Shown here in pieces: positions 39,370 through 40,100 of a stretch of DNA of 40,100 nucleotides. Location: contig JANQNZ010000288.1 in assembly GCA_028279315.1 (NCBI GenBank), positions 1-40,100 on the forward strand, given 5' to 3'. Source of the stretch: Rhodophyticola sp. Lineage in GTDB: Bacteria; Pseudomonadota; Alphaproteobacteria; Rhodobacterales; Rhodobacteraceae. Below the pieces are notes generated by a model. The model worked only from the letters and a program-made list of their open reading frames with translations, was not told where the DNA came from and searched no databases. Position 1 is the first letter of the stretch. Each line of letters opens with the position of its first letter. The position numbers and the translations under genes are program-made.

Positions 39370-40100
39370 CTATGCGGCGCTCCGTTCCGGTTGGTCCAAA
39401 TCCGCGGTCCGTTTCGTTCGAAGGAGGATTGTGTCCTCAAGCCGCGCAGCGACCGACCTTTCCGAGGTCACGATCAGCGCCGCCGTACCGCTCGCCGCGA
39501 AATGGTCGAGGAGCAAGGACAGCGCTCCGGCGTCAAACCCAATCTCATCCCCATCGATCAACGCCACATCCGGCTTGGACAACAGCCCGCGCGCCAGAAG
39601 CACCCGGCTGCGTTCCGAAGCGGTCAGGTTGCGGCGCCCTTCGGCCACCTGGCCGTCCAGCCCGCCAAGCCGCTCGGCTGCCGCGGTCAGATCGGCCTTC
39701 TCCAACACCGCCATAATCTCCGCGTCCTTTGGGCTGCGTCCGATGCCAAGCGTCACCTCGCGGCGCAGCGAGCCTCTTAGTGTCGGCGCATGTTGCCCAA
39801 GATAAAGGATGCGGCCCGAGCTGAACGCCGCGGGGCGGGCGCCGAGGACGTTGATCTTTCCCTCCTCCGGCGCGTCCTCAAATCCAGCAAGCAGCAGAAG
39901 CAACCGGCTTTTGCCGCTGCTTTCCGGCCCGTCGAGGCGCCGCGCCACCCCTTGCGGCAGGGTGAGGTCAATCGGGTGAAGCCCGGGCAAGCGTAGGCCC
40001 GACAGCTCAATCGCGGGGGCCGTCGGGTCCGGTTGGGCCTTGGCTATGACCGGCATCCGTGGGGTCGAGAGGGCCGCGTCGAGTTTCCGCGCCGCCACGC
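39370..40100 (-). CDS. ABC transporter ATPase domain with degenerate motifs, 5' end outside the window
   Basis: About 243 C-terminal residues of an ABC protein. The Walker A is GPESSGKSR (near residue 57 of the visible part) and the Walker B is DVALIDGDE. The signature LSGGQ is replaced by LTASERSRVLLARGLL, and no clear switch histidine follows (VTSERS stands where the H-loop is expected). The first visible residues, VAARKLDAALSTP, look like the linker that follows the membrane domain in exporter-type half-transporters. I infer a fused transmembrane-ATPase protein whose first part is beyond the window. The degenerate signature suggests it is one half of a heterodimer, active with a partner of normal motifs. 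Confidence 0.8.
   Translation of the reverse strand, partial: VAARKLDAALSTPRMPVIAKAQPDPTAPAIELSGLRLPGLHPIDLTLPQGVARRLDGPESSGKSRLLLLLAGFEDAPEEGKINVLGARPAAFSSGRILYLGQHAPTLRGSLRREVTLGIGRSPKDAEIMAVLEKADLTAAAERLGGLDGQVAEGRRNLTASERSRVLLARGLLSKPDVALIDGDEIGFDAGALSLLLDHFAASGTAALIVTSERSVAARLEDTILLRTKRTADLDQPERSAA

Noticed and set aside
1-40100. CRISPR arrays, tRNA or rRNA genes, prophage or insertion sequences
   Set aside because: I saw no regularly spaced short repeats, no cloverleaf-like sequence, no transposase or integrase and no phage structural gene.

Overview
The window reads as chromosome of a marine Rhodobacteraceae (Roseobacter-type) alphaproteobacterium. It is GC-rich, its genes are tightly packed with many ATGA/TGATG overlaps, and it carries a tripartite tricarboxylate transporter, a DmdC-like acyl-CoA dehydrogenase under MerR regulators, a DUF6502/DUF5666 pair and typical intergenic palindromic repeats. 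The assignment is inference from gene content; there is no rRNA or tRNA here to confirm it. I see no phage, transposase, CRISPR array or tRNA.

Region 1 (1-6544, minus strand) is the most unusual part. It is one compact operon in which three different redox proteins each carry their own fused Rieske [2Fe-2S] domain: Rieske + thiamine-diphosphate enzyme, Rieske + glutamate-synthase-type FMN/3Fe-4S domain, and ferric-reductase-like heme membrane domain + Rieske. With them lie a CPA1 cation/proton antiporter and two unrecognised small membrane proteins, one cut by the window edge. I read this as a candidate undescribed membrane-linked electron-transfer system: a 2-oxo-acid-type TPP enzyme feeding electrons through Rieske modules to or from a cytochrome b-like membrane protein.

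Region 2 (6863-17409) starts with glutaryl-CoA dehydrogenase. A long minus-strand operon follows in transcription order: AcnD-like aconitase, PrpF isomerase, RraA-type aldolase, TctC receptor, TctB, TctA. It is divergent from an IclR regulator and a PEP mutase/isocitrate lyase family enzyme with the lyase KRCGH motif. Together they look like uptake, isomerisation, hydration and cleavage of an imported aconitate-like tricarboxylate.

Region 3 (17580-19797) is a tungstate ABC transporter in the unusual order tupB-tupC-tupA.

Region 4 (20109-29412, minus strand) is a beta-oxidation operon: MerR regulators, long acyl-CoA dehydrogenase, small protein, secreted protein, GST, thiolase, two NTF2-like paralogues, a cupin and a FadJ-type multifunctional enzyme. 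Several inverted repeats built on ACGT/TGACG lie before the two merR genes and look like operators.

Region 5 (29571-40100) is mixed housekeeping and accessory content: two hotdog thioesterases and a MATE exporter; pyrD with a DUF952 gene; a periplasmic 5'-nucleotidase; a small protein; an SRAP/HMCES-like protein; a DUF6502/DUF5666 pair divergent from a FAS1 lipoprotein; and the end of an ABC transporter with degenerate ATPase motifs. Two copies of a 151-bp palindrome-ended element (19893-20043 and 36619-36769) and other hairpin elements fill the longer intergenic gaps.
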